Source of the DNA: Syntrophomonadaceae bacterium
Lineage (GTDB): Bacteria; Bacillota; PH28-bin88
Length of the DNA: 64,000 bases
Direction of reading: 5' to 3'
NCBI GenBank assembly: GCA_018333865.1
Contig: JAGXSE010000056.1
Coordinates: 62,001-126,000, forward strand
The notes below the pieces were generated by a model. That model was given only the letters and a program-made list of their open reading frames with translations. It did not search any database and was not told the DNA's origin. The first letter of the stretch is position 1. Every line of letters begins with the position of its first letter. Shown here one piece after another: positions 1 through 7,782 of the stretch. The position numbers were made by a program, and so were the translations under genes.

Positions 1-389
1 TTTCTTGCACCACTGACAGAAACAATGGCCGCCATTGCAACCGGTCCAAATATGGCGGTGGCAAAGCCGTGGTAAAAACGAATTCCCGCTAATTGATAAT
101 AATTATCCAGCAATAGGTAAAAGATGGGGGCAGTTGAAAAGATAAATAGAGAGATTAATAATAGCCTTCTCCACCCGTATCTGTCAGACATGGCCCCTGC
201 TATGTAACTTATTAAAATGCCAGGCAAAGTTGACGCAGCGGCTATCAAGCCTACCTGGACATCCGATGCGCCCAGATTGGAGGCAAATAGCGGTAAAACA
301 GGGGTTTTGGAAAGTGTCGAACTAAAGATGGCCACTAGCCCGCACAAGCTAAAGGTCCAAATAAGTCTCCTATCAGACAGAATAGTCAT
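1..389 (-). CDS. MFS transporter, N-terminal part (cut by window start)
   Basis: Reading back from the ATG at 389 gives 129 codons with no stop, running off the left edge. The protein starts MTILSDRRLIWTFSLCG and shows three hydrophobic segments. The loop after the second, GAMSDRYGWRR, is the classic MFS motif A (G-x3-D-R-x-G-R-R type) between TM2 and TM3. It is therefore the first quarter of a major facilitator superfamily exporter or importer; the substrate cannot be read. The gene starts 5 nt after the stop of the HD-domain gene and is almost certainly cotranscribed with it. Confidence 0.85.
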   Translation of the reverse strand, partial: MTILSDRRLIWTFSLCGLVAIFSSTLSKTPVLPLFASNLGASDVQVGLIAAASTLPGILISYIAGAMSDRYGWRRLLLISLFIFSTAPIFYLLLDNYYQLAGIRFYHGFATAIFGPVAMAAIVSVSGAR

Positions 390-393
390 GCCC

Positions 394-1137
394 TTATCCC
401 TTCATCCACTCATGTATTTCTTTGTGCAGCATCAGATAACGCTCTGTGGTCAGTTTATTCTTTCCGTATTTGATAAACTGCTTTAATATTTCCTCAAAAC
501 AATCCTCCGCACCCTTCTCATCGGCCTTAACCAGCTCTTCAGTATAAATATCAACCATTCTATCAGCATAAATAACGATTTTTTCCTCTGGGGTCCTAAG
601 TAGATAATCCCTTACGGGCAGAGCCAGCTCAATAGCCTCGGCTTCGGTTAAACCGCCGCGAATATGTTTTAGGATAATATTGATAATCTCATCACCCAGT
701 CCAAATTCCCGGGCCTTTTCCGCGCCAATTTCGCCGTGTTGAAGTTCGTTAGTCACTGATTTACCTAAATCATGGTAGATGCCGCCAAGCACAATGAGCT
801 TTCTATCCACGTCAATTTTTACCCGGCTGGAAATTTCCAGGGCCTTCCTGGCAACTTCGACACTGTGTTCAACAGCTTCCTCCGGACATCCGGCCCTACG
901 CAGGTTATCAATGTCTTTCATGGCCAAATCCTCAACAACGTGCAGCAGGAACTCCGCAACAGCTTCATCACCCCAGCTTTCCCTCACATAATCAATGTTT
1001 TTGGGCAAAATATCAAGGCTATGACGCAAAGCTTTTACTTCCTTATCCGGGTCATTGTCCAACCAATTGTGAAGCTCATAGTATTCCTTTCTGGTTCTTA
1101 TCAGGCTAGTTTCCAAGTGGTTTTGGTATGGGGGCAT
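394..1137 (-). CDS. HD-domain metal-dependent phosphohydrolase
   Basis: A 247-residue soluble protein. The central motif GGIYHDLGKS (about residue 120) is the His-Asp metal site of HD-superfamily hydrolases, followed by H residues (ELQHGE, LKHIRGG) typical of HDIG-type proteins. The family hydrolyses phosphomonoester or phosphodiester bonds of nucleotides or second messengers; the substrate here is unknown. It is divergent from the chrB-like pair and sits behind a perfect palindrome (1155-1178), so it is probably regulated together with those genes and with the downstream MFS gene. Start ATG at 1137 is preceded by AAAGGAGTGG. Confidence 0.8.
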   Translation of the reverse strand: MPPYQNHLETSLIRTRKEYYELHNWLDNDPDKEVKALRHSLDILPKNIDYVRESWGDEAVAEFLLHVVEDLAMKDIDNLRRAGCPEEAVEHSVEVARKALEISSRVKIDVDRKLIVLGGIYHDLGKSVTNELQHGEIGAEKAREFGLGDEIINIILKHIRGGLTEAEAIELALPVRDYLLRTPEEKIVIYADRMVDIYTEELVKADEKGAEDCFEEILKQFIKYGKNKLTTERYLMLHKEIHEWMKG

Positions 1138-1154
1138 AAAATTACCACTCCTTT

Positions 1155-1178
1155 AAAATGTAACTCTGGTTACATTTT
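1155..1178. promoter_or_regulatory. Palindromic operator candidate TGTAAC-N4-GTTACA
   Basis: Perfect inverted repeat with 10-nt arms (AAAATGTAAC / GTTACATTTT) around a 4-nt spacer, 18 nt upstream of the HD gene start. The same 16-bp core architecture recurs at 1356-1371 before the divergent chrB-like gene, so one dimeric repressor or activator probably controls both directions. The regulator is not identified. Confidence 0.6.
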
Positions 1179-1354
1179 TGTTTTAATGATATATAATCAC
1201 GTTTGCGCTGTCAATAGCATCTATCAATCTTCTTTTATCGCGTACATGTTTTGACACTGCTCATATTGTTAATAATGCAATCCGGGGAAGACTATACGGC
1301 TTTAAAATCATAAGTCTTTTCTGACACTTGACATCAAAAGAATCGTATTTTATT

Positions 1355-1385
1355 ATGTAACTAAAGTTACATGCAATTTTGCATG
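1355..1385. promoter_or_regulatory. Second TGTAAC-N4-GTTACA operator plus overlapping palindrome
   Basis: ATGTAAC-taaa-GTTACAT at 1355-1372 repeats the core seen at 1159-1174. It is directly followed, sharing bases, by CATGCAA-tt-TTGCATG at 1370-1385. Both lie immediately upstream of the first chrB-like gene, in the position of a promoter operator. Confidence 0.55.
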
Positions 1386-1389
1386 TTTT

Positions 1390-1875
1390 ATGTTATATGG
1401 TGTAGGGAAGGAGTTGTTAAATATCAAATGGTTAATGCTTGTATACAAACTTCCCAAATCTAAGACATCAGCTAATAAAGTATCCGTTTGGCGCAAGCTT
1501 AGAAGACTAAATGTCTTTCCCCTGCAGGATTCTCTTTGCATTCTTCCTTACTCCGAAAGAACACTAGAAGACTTCGAATGGCTTGCTGAAGAAATTAAGG
1601 AAATGGGCGGCGAAGCAAGCCTTTGGGAAACCGCGTGTCTCTCAAATAAAGAAGAAGAACGTATTAAAGAATATTTTTTAGAACAGGCTTGTAAACAATA
1701 TCAAGAAATAATTAACGCAGTTGATGATGTGGTCAGCGTTAAACAGCTTCAGTCCCTGTGGTCGCAAATGAACAGGGTAAAAGCACAGGATTATTTAAAA
1801 TCACCGCTTTGGATTCAAGTTAAAGGGGCCTTGGAAAGAAAAGCAGAGGAGTTTTCCAAAAAGGGAGAAGGATAA
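1390..1875 (+). CDS. chrB: ChrB N-terminal-domain protein
   Basis: About 150 residues. The segment KWLMLVYKLPKSKTSANKV followed by SVWRKLRRLN matches the N-terminal domain of ChrB, the chromate-sensing regulator/accessory protein, in which a W-L-L-x-Y-x-LP start is followed by R-x-x-VWRKLK. The C-terminal ChrB domain is encoded by the next gene instead of being fused. The start is unclear: ATG 1390 overlaps the palindrome and has no Shine-Dalgarno site, while GGGAAGGAG (1405-1413) is directly followed by TTG 1414, with ATG 1435 further on. Any of these keeps the domain intact. Confidence 0.7.
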   Translation: MLYGVGKELLNIKWLMLVYKLPKSKTSANKVSVWRKLRRLNVFPLQDSLCILPYSERTLEDFEWLAEEIKEMGGEASLWETACLSNKEEERIKEYFLEQACKQYQEIINAVDDVVSVKQLQSLWSQMNRVKAQDYLKSPLWIQVKGALERKAEEFSKKGEG

Positions 1876-1876
1876 C

Positions 1877-2290
1877 ATGAAATGGGTCACATGGGAAAAT
1901 GTGGGCATAGACAGGATCTCAAGTGCGTGGATAATTAAGAAATTCATCGATACCAACGCGGAATTTTTCTTTGTCAAAAAGGGTAGTGATTTAAAAGACT
2001 TGGATGGAATACCCTTTGATATTCCTGGGGCAACCCTTAGTCATAAGAGGGGCCGCTGCACTTTTTGCACTATCCTGAAAGAATATGACTATATTAATGA
2101 TCCTGTTTTGAGCCAGATCTGCGATATTATTGATGCTGCCGATGCCTTAAACGATGTGCTTCCTCCCCCAGAAGCGGCCGGGCTAGAAGTTATTTTTCGG
2201 GGTCTAAGAAAAGTGGTGGAAAATGACCAAAAAGCCTTAGAAGTTGGATTTATAATCATGGATTCTCTCTATAAACAACTTTCGGAGTAG
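1877..2290 (+). CDS. ChrB C-terminal-domain protein
   Basis: A 137-residue protein starting 1 nt after the previous stop (TAA-C-ATG), so the two are translationally coupled. MKWVTWENVGIDRISSAWI, then FDIPGATLSHKRGRCTFCT and an Asp-rich helix (IDAADALND), match the ChrB C-terminal domain. That domain is found alone or fused in chromate-resistance operons. No ChrA transporter is in view; the divergent MFS gene may take that place (inference). A hairpin follows the stop. Confidence 0.75.
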   Translation: MKWVTWENVGIDRISSAWIIKKFIDTNAEFFFVKKGSDLKDLDGIPFDIPGATLSHKRGRCTFCTILKEYDYINDPVLSQICDIIDAADALNDVLPPPEAAGLEVIFRGLRKVVENDQKALEVGFIIMDSLYKQLSE

Positions 2291-2296
2291 TAAGAG

Positions 2297-2313
2297 GGGG
2301 GCAAGTTGCCCCC
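2297..2313. terminator. GC hairpin between convergent genes
   Basis: GGGGGC-aagtt-GCCCCC lies between the stop of the ChrB C-terminal gene (2290) and the stop of the opposing SDR gene (2320). No clear T-tract follows on either strand, so it is a weak terminator candidate. Confidence 0.4.
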
Positions 2314-2319
2314 TGCCTA

Positions 2320-3105
2320 TTAGCTGAAAACCGTACCGCCGCAAACATTTAGGGATTGGCCGGTTATCCCGCTTGATGCATCGCTGGCAAGGAAGACTAC
2401 CGCAGCCGCAATTTCCTTTGGAGTAACCATTCTGCCTAAGAGAGCCTCGGCTTCTACTTGCCGGTATGCTTCCTCATATGAAATTCCTAACGAATTAGCC
2501 CTGGTCCCAATAAAAAACTTGATTCGTTCTCCTGCAACAGCGCCAGGACAGACGCTGTTTACACGAATATTGTGTTTGGCAACCTCGCGGGCTAAGGTCT
2601 GGGTGAAGCCAATCTGGGCCCACTTCGAGCATACATATGGGGTTCTCATCGCCAGCCCGCGCCTGCCCACATTAGACGCAATGTTAATAATCGCCCCGCT
2701 TTTATCAGGTATCATCTGCTTTAATACCTCACGACTGCAAAGCATCGTACCTGTAAGGTTAACCGCCAGCGTTTTATTCCAGCCGGCAAGGTCCATATCA
2801 ACGACGTTAGCAACAGGTCCGGCTATGCCGGCGTTGTTAACCAGAATATCAATCTTTCCAAATGAACCGACTACTTCCTGAACCATCGCGACAACAGAAT
2901 CCTCATCAGAGACGTCACAAATTATTGGGATTGCGCGTCTGTTTAGCAGCCTTATTTCCTGAGCCAACTTCTCTATACTTTCTTTATCTTCCATTATGGA
3001 AGTCACTGCAACGTCTGCGCCCTCACAGGCCAATTCTATTGCCGTTGTCCATCCGATGCCGCGGCCCGTGCCTGTAACAATGGCCACCTTGTCTTTTAGC
3101 CTCAA
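2320..3105 (-). CDS. SDR-family NAD(P)-dependent oxidoreductase
   Basis: A classical short-chain dehydrogenase of about 261 residues, with the cofactor motif TGTGRGIG, NNAG (NNAGIAG), the catalytic Ser in INIASNVG, YVCSK (YxxxK intact) and a C-terminal ITGQSLNVCGG as in FabG-like enzymes. It should oxidise or reduce a hydroxyl/keto group of a small substrate. I place the start at TTG 3105 because GGAGG sits 7 nt upstream. The upstream ATG at 3111 abuts that site, and still earlier starts would overlap the preceding gene. It is the last gene of the long minus-strand block. Confidence 0.85.
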   Translation of the reverse strand: MRLKDKVAIVTGTGRGIGWTTAIELACEGADVAVTSIMEDKESIEKLAQEIRLLNRRAIPIICDVSDEDSVVAMVQEVVGSFGKIDILVNNAGIAGPVANVVDMDLAGWNKTLAVNLTGTMLCSREVLKQMIPDKSGAIINIASNVGRRGLAMRTPYVCSKWAQIGFTQTLAREVAKHNIRVNSVCPGAVAGERIKFFIGTRANSLGISYEEAYRQVEAEALLGRMVTPKEIAAAVVFLASDASSGITGQSLNVCGGTVFS

Positions 3106-3140
3106 TTCCATTCCTCCATTTCTGTCCGTGCTTAGAATTG

Positions 3141-3434
3141 CTACTTCCAAGCTTTAAGATCATATTTCTTCAGGGCCAGCACCTCTAGATTAGCTCCAAC
3201 CTCACCCCAGGCTGTTTCATGTAACGGCGTGGCTACCCAGGCCTGTCTCTCTTCTTCACTGTCAAAGACAATGATCAATTCACCTTTTGTGTTGTCTTCC
3301 CTGTTCAACAGGAAATAACAGTTTTTAAATCCCTTCTGAATGGAGATGGCAGGTAAAAAAACCTTTTCCACCGCGTTTTGAAGTTCTTCTTTCCTCTCTT
3401 CCTTGATTTTAAACTCGACATGCAGTTGGATCAT
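3141..3434 (-). CDS. ABM-domain (quinol monooxygenase-like) protein
   Basis: A 97-residue single-domain protein starting MIQLHVEFKIKEERKEELQNA, with FLLNREDNTKGELIIVFDSEEERQAW and a final HETAWG. This is the alpha/beta ferredoxin-like fold of the antibiotic biosynthesis monooxygenase family (YgiN-like). Members act on quinols or serve as small isomerase-like or stress proteins; a function cannot be chosen from sequence. It sits between tctA and the SDR gene in the transporter/catabolic operon. Confidence 0.7.
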   Translation of the reverse strand: MIQLHVEFKIKEERKEELQNAVEKVFLPAISIQKGFKNCYFLLNREDNTKGELIIVFDSEEERQAWVATPLHETAWGEVGANLEVLALKKYDLKAWK

Positions 3435-3478
3435 TTTTTAAAATCCTCCTCTGTTTGAATTTTAATTTCACCATCAAC

Positions 3479-4978
3479 TCATTTAGCGGGAGCAGTCTTT
3501 TTTAAAGTCCTGATCAGGCCAAACACTAACACAGCAAAAAGGATTATTATTGCCAGCGAGTAAGGACGAGTAAAAAATATCGCCAGGCTGCCGTCGGAAA
3601 GGGTTAAGGCCCGACGCAGGTTCTGTTCAAACAATGGACCCAGGATAAATCCTAAAATTATCGGGCTCAAAGGAAACTCTAGCTTGCGCAATACATAACT
3701 GAATAAGCCAACGGCAAACATTGTCCACAAATCAAACATTGATCTGTTTACAGCCCACACTCCTAAAACACAAAGCAGCATTACAACCGGGACTAACAGG
3801 CTTTTTTTCAGGCTGCACAGCGCAATGAAAGGGCCGGAAAGAAACATCCCAATGAACATTACCGTTATGACCGCTAAAAAAAGCCCCACATAGATATAAG
3901 CCACCACATCACTGTGTAGTGTATAAAGAGTTGGTCCTGGCGAAAGCCCATGCATGAACAACACGCCCATAATAATCGCAGTTGCAGCATCTCCTGGTAT
4001 GCCTAATGTTAAGGTGGGGATCAAAGCCCCGCCCGGCACTGCGCTGTTAGCCGCCTCAGAAGCAACTATCCCTTCCGGAATCCCTGTGCCAAATTTTTCC
4101 GGATGCTTTGCAGTTCTCTTAGCTTCACCATAGCTGACGAAGGCAGCAATATCAGCTCCTGCTCCTGGAAGGGCACCAACTGTAGACCCGATCATTGATG
4201 ATCTGAAAAGCCCCGGCCATAATCTTTGCCAGTCCTTCTTTGTGAGCCATTTAGGCGCATATGACTTGATAAAAGTCTTGACAGGAACACATGCTCCCTT
4301 CTCCTCCCGCTCCGCCAAGGCGATTATCTCCGGAATAGCAAAAAGCCCCAAGAGGACAGGGATCATGCCAAAACCCACCGCCAGTTCAGGGACGCCAAAG
4401 GTAAACCTTTGCATAGCTGTAGCCAGATCTGTTCCCACCATCGCGAGGGTCAGGCCGATGATCGCTGATAAAAAGCCTTTGGCCATTGAACCATGACTGA
4501 CGATGGCAACTGTTGATAGTCCAAGCAAAACCAAAACAACAAATTCTGGCGCGCCAAAATTTATGGCTACACGAGCAAGATATGGCGCAAAGATTGTCAG
4601 AAATATAGCGCTAAAAATACCCCCAAATGCTGAAGCAATAATTACGGTCCCGATAGTCTGCCCTGGCATCCCCCGCTTACTCATGGGATAAGCATCCAGT
4701 AAAGTTGCCGTTGCCATTGGGGTGCCGGGAATACCCAAGACAGCAGCGGTTAGCCCGCCCCCAGTGGCCGCCCCTACAAAGATACTCATCAGCGCAGTAA
4801 TTCCAAGCTCTGGAGGCAGTTTCAGCGTGAAGGGAAGCAATACGACAATGCCAAATAAAACTCCCAGACCAGGAAGCACCCCTATCATATACCCGACTAG
4901 CGCGGAACCTAAAACAATGGCAATGCTACTGGGACTTGTAGCAATAGCTAAAAAAGCATCCAACATCTCAACCAACAT
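3479..4978 (-). CDS. tctA: Tripartite tricarboxylate transporter, large membrane subunit TctA
   Basis: A 499-residue, highly hydrophobic protein of about 11-12 TM segments. Signature segments of the TctA family are present: GVLPGLGVLFGIVVLLPF, the repeated GIPGTPMATATLLDAYPM and LGIPGDAATAIIMG motifs, and GALPGAGADIAAFVSYG. TctA forms the permease channel fed by a TctC binding protein and a small TctB subunit. It follows tctC and tctB in the order C-B-A. The substrate is unknown; family members take up citrate, other carboxylates, aromatic acids or sugar acids. Confidence 0.93.
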   Translation of the reverse strand: MLVEMLDAFLAIATSPSSIAIVLGSALVGYMIGVLPGLGVLFGIVVLLPFTLKLPPELGITALMSIFVGAATGGGLTAAVLGIPGTPMATATLLDAYPMSKRGMPGQTIGTVIIASAFGGIFSAIFLTIFAPYLARVAINFGAPEFVVLVLLGLSTVAIVSHGSMAKGFLSAIIGLTLAMVGTDLATAMQRFTFGVPELAVGFGMIPVLLGLFAIPEIIALAEREEKGACVPVKTFIKSYAPKWLTKKDWQRLWPGLFRSSMIGSTVGALPGAGADIAAFVSYGEAKRTAKHPEKFGTGIPEGIVASEAANSAVPGGALIPTLTLGIPGDAATAIIMGVLFMHGLSPGPTLYTLHSDVVAYIYVGLFLAVITVMFIGMFLSGPFIALCSLKKSLLVPVVMLLCVLGVWAVNRSMFDLWTMFAVGLFSYVLRKLEFPLSPIILGFILGPLFEQNLRRALTLSDGSLAIFFTRPYSLAIIILFAVLVFGLIRTLKKTAPAK

Positions 4979-5069
4979 AATTAGTCATCCACCTTTTTTT
5001 GCATTTTGGCATGCCAATTCAAGCTGGATTGTTTCTTTGCTAAAAAAGGTTTGCCGTCAAAGCGAGGTC

Positions 5070-5549
5070 TTAGCGGTAAAGAAACGCGTCTAATCCCAGC
5101 CAGACCTCAAAAACGCCTACCGGCAAACGAACATATAAAACCTGCCAAAATACCGCATAGCCAATAACCGTAACAAAAATTGCTAAGGCTAATAGTTTTG
5201 CTATGCTTCGTTCTCCAGCAATTAAACCTATGACTGCCAGCCAAATGATCGAACCGATAAAATAACCGAATAAAGGAAGGGTTATTAAATAAACGACGAA
5301 ACTCCCAATTAATAACCAGGACGCCTTTTGCGGTAAGAAATTAACTGGCTTATTCTGCGAAAGTCGCGCTTGCACAAGCATGATCAGGCTAAACAAGATC
5401 ATGCCTAATCCTAGCCACTTTGGCCAAAAGCCAATATTAATCATCCATGCTTGGGCAGTATCAATTCTATTTGCTAAAAAATAAAGACCGACACCAACGA
5501 CTAAGAAAAAGAGGCCAACAATGTATTCCAATGTCTTGGAGTTAATCAT
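5070..5549 (-). CDS. tctB: Tripartite tricarboxylate transporter, small membrane subunit TctB
   Basis: About 159 residues with four predicted TM helices, for example YIVGLFFLVVGVGLYFLA and WLLIGSFVVYLITLPLFGYF, the layout of the TctB subunit. Start ATG 5549 (MINSKTLEY) is chosen because AAGGAGGG lies 8 nt upstream; the earlier GTG 5558 is inside that site. It lies between tctC and tctA. Confidence 0.88.
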   Translation of the reverse strand: MINSKTLEYIVGLFFLVVGVGLYFLANRIDTAQAWMINIGFWPKWLGLGMILFSLIMLVQARLSQNKPVNFLPQKASWLLIGSFVVYLITLPLFGYFIGSIIWLAVIGLIAGERSIAKLLALAIFVTVIGYAVFWQVLYVRLPVGVFEVWLGLDAFLYR

Positions 5550-5634
5550 AGAAAACACCCTCCTTAGGGGCGGGCTGAGGTTCGGGCAAATACCCGAACC
5601 TCAGCCAATTTAAGACTATTTACCACATAAATTA

Positions 5635-6663
5635 CTACCTCTTTGCCTGGGCCGCTTTTTGTCGTGCAATCGGCTCCCTTAATTGTTCCTTACTTGCCTC
5701 AATCCGCGCTTTAAGCCCGTCTCCATCTTTATAAGTGACATACCACCTCATGTTAGTAAATATTTTCTGCCGGAACCCTTCGCTGGTTAACACCTGCTTG
5801 AGGGCTTGGTTTAACTTATCTTTCACTTCTTGCGGCAGCCCTTTAGGCGCCAGAATTCCTGACCAGGAGGGAACGGTTGGGGTCTTAATTCCTTGCTCAG
5901 CTATTGTAGGTATATCATCAAAACCTGGGAAACGGCGTTCTGCAAGTACCCCAATTGCTTTCACCTTATCTTTGCCATATCTTTCTACTGAGGCAAAGCT
6001 ATCAAAGGCTACGTGCACATCTCCTGCCATCATCGCTGCCCCGGCAGCAGCTGCGTCATCGTAGAAGATGCCTTTTACATCCACGCCCGCATCGCGGAAT
6101 ATCTGTCCGCCAAATAAGGAGTGGACAGATAAGGCCGGCCCGCCGCTAAACGCAAAACTTTTCCCAGGGTTAGCCCTCACATAGGCGATAAACTCCGCCA
6201 TTGTATTCCAAGGCGCATCCGCTTTGCTTATTGCGACTACAGGAGATTCTGTAAAATGTGCCAGCAGTTCGAAATCCTGTAACACATCGTATCCTGGTCC
6301 CGGGGGATCCTGAAACAGAGGTTGTACCGCCAAGCCGGCAACCCAGCCGTTAAGCAGGGTATAGCCATCTGGTGCCGCTTCCTTGACAAACTTAGTTCCG
6401 ACGGCACTTGCCCCGCCTGGCATCGCTTCTACAAGCACCCTCACGCCAAGAAGCGGTTCCAGAGCTACGGCTAACTCCTGGGTTTGCAGAAAGCCCCAGC
6501 TTTGCGGACCCCAAGGTACAATAATGGTAATTGGTTTGGTTGGAAACTCAACAGTTTTTGGGGCAGGAGCGGGAGCAGGGGCAGGGGCGCAGCCCTGGGC
6601 CAGCACCATGAATAACCCCACAATCAAAATCAGGGTGATACTTTTTTTCCAGTTTCTCCTCAT
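5635..6663 (-). CDS. tctC: Tripartite tricarboxylate transporter substrate-binding lipoprotein TctC (first copy)
   Basis: A 342-residue Bug/TctC-family extracytoplasmic binding protein. The N-terminus has a basic start, a hydrophobic stretch and the lipobox LAQGC, followed by a short (AP)n linker. PTKPITIIVPWG is the usual TctC start, followed by VVEAMPGGASAVGTKFV and the C-terminal ILAPKGLP and KIFTNM elements. It captures a carboxylate at the cell surface for TctAB. A second full TctABC set opens the same block (15748-19077), whose lipoprotein has a much longer Ala-Pro linker. Confidence 0.92.
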   Translation of the reverse strand: MRRNWKKSITLILIVGLFMVLAQGCAPAPAPAPAPKTVEFPTKPITIIVPWGPQSWGFLQTQELAVALEPLLGVRVLVEAMPGGASAVGTKFVKEAAPDGYTLLNGWVAGLAVQPLFQDPPGPGYDVLQDFELLAHFTESPVVAISKADAPWNTMAEFIAYVRANPGKSFAFSGGPALSVHSLFGGQIFRDAGVDVKGIFYDDAAAAGAAMMAGDVHVAFDSFASVERYGKDKVKAIGVLAERRFPGFDDIPTIAEQGIKTPTVPSWSGILAPKGLPQEVKDKLNQALKQVLTSEGFRQKIFTNMRWYVTYKDGDGLKARIEASKEQLREPIARQKAAQAKR

Positions 6664-6752
6664 AATAGCTCACTCCTCCTCTTTTAATTTTTGATCCACG
6701 AGGTTTCCAGGTAAATTTTTTAAACTGGGAGGCTAAAATTATGGCATCTCCC

Positions 6753-7625
6753 TCACGGAACTTTTATGCCTGGAATGTTTAGCCTCATTTTATAAACTGA
6801 CGTTCTTGCTGTGACAAAAAGAGTTTTCCAGTCATCTTCTCCCCAAGCCAGATTAGCGGCTATTTCCGGTATTTCGATAACCCCCAGCTTATGGCCTCCT
6901 GGATCGATGATCGTGACTCCGCCGGGGCTTGTTACATAGATATTGCCTTCAGTATCTACTTTCATGCCATCAACATTGCCCACTGCATCTGCATGTAAAT
7001 CATTAAACAGTCGTCCATTAGCAATAGTGCCATCTTGTTTTACATCAAACACGCGGATATGCTTTTCATGGCTATCGTCAATATAGAGAACAGATTCATC
7101 GGGGGAGAAAGCAAGCCCGTTAGGCCTAATAAAATCATCCACAAGTAGCGTCAGATCTTTGTCATCCGGTGACAGACGATAGACACCCTGAAACGGCAAT
7201 TCCTGTTCGCCGGGATTGCCAAATTCTACGGTTAAACCAAAGGGCGGATCGGTAAAGTAGATGCTGCCATCAGATTTTACAACAACATCATTCGGACTGT
7301 TTAGTTTTTTGCCATTGTATTTGTCGGCAATTGTTGTGATAGTGCCATTTTTTTCAGTGCGTGAAACCCGGCGATTCGCATGTTCACAAGCAAGCAGTCT
7401 TCCTTGTTTGTCAATTGTCAGGCCATTGGATTTTCCGCTTGGCTCCCGAAATACCTCAATCCCCTTGTCTTTTGACCATCTCCGCATAATGTTTGATGGA
7501 ATATCACTGAAATATAGGCATTTTTTTGAGGCATCCCAGACCGGCCCTTCAGTGAATACGAAACCACTCGCTACTTTTTCAAATTTTGCCCCTTTTGGCA
7601 CGATGTCATCAAATTTACGACTCAC
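6753..7625 (-). CDS. SMP-30/gluconolactonase-like beta-propeller protein
   Basis: A 290-residue SMP-30/Gnl/LRE family protein. FVFTEGPVW carries the metal-ligand Glu, and the later ligands lie in KLNSPNDVVV, RPNGLAFSPDE and NVDGMKVDTEGN. Enzymes of this family open sugar lactones or related esters using one divalent cation. No signal peptide is visible, so it is cytoplasmic. It lies between the arylsulfotransferase-like gene and tctC, which fits hydrolysis of a lactone formed by one of the SDRs (inference). Start GTG 7625 is preceded by AAAGGAG. Confidence 0.85.
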   Translation of the reverse strand: MSRKFDDIVPKGAKFEKVASGFVFTEGPVWDASKKCLYFSDIPSNIMRRWSKDKGIEVFREPSGKSNGLTIDKQGRLLACEHANRRVSRTEKNGTITTIADKYNGKKLNSPNDVVVKSDGSIYFTDPPFGLTVEFGNPGEQELPFQGVYRLSPDDKDLTLLVDDFIRPNGLAFSPDESVLYIDDSHEKHIRVFDVKQDGTIANGRLFNDLHADAVGNVDGMKVDTEGNIYVTSPGGVTIIDPGGHKLGVIEIPEIAANLAWGEDDWKTLFVTARTSVYKMRLNIPGIKVP

Positions 7626-7782
7626 TAGCTGCTCTCCTTTCCTGTTACATTTCTCATTAATGTTCTACTCGATTCAGATTTCTGTTTCACCAAAAAACCG
7701 TTGGACCTAAATGCATTATTAAAATTTGAACACCTCCTTTTTAAACTGTTTTGCCGTTCATCAATATAACAAGCAATCTGGC

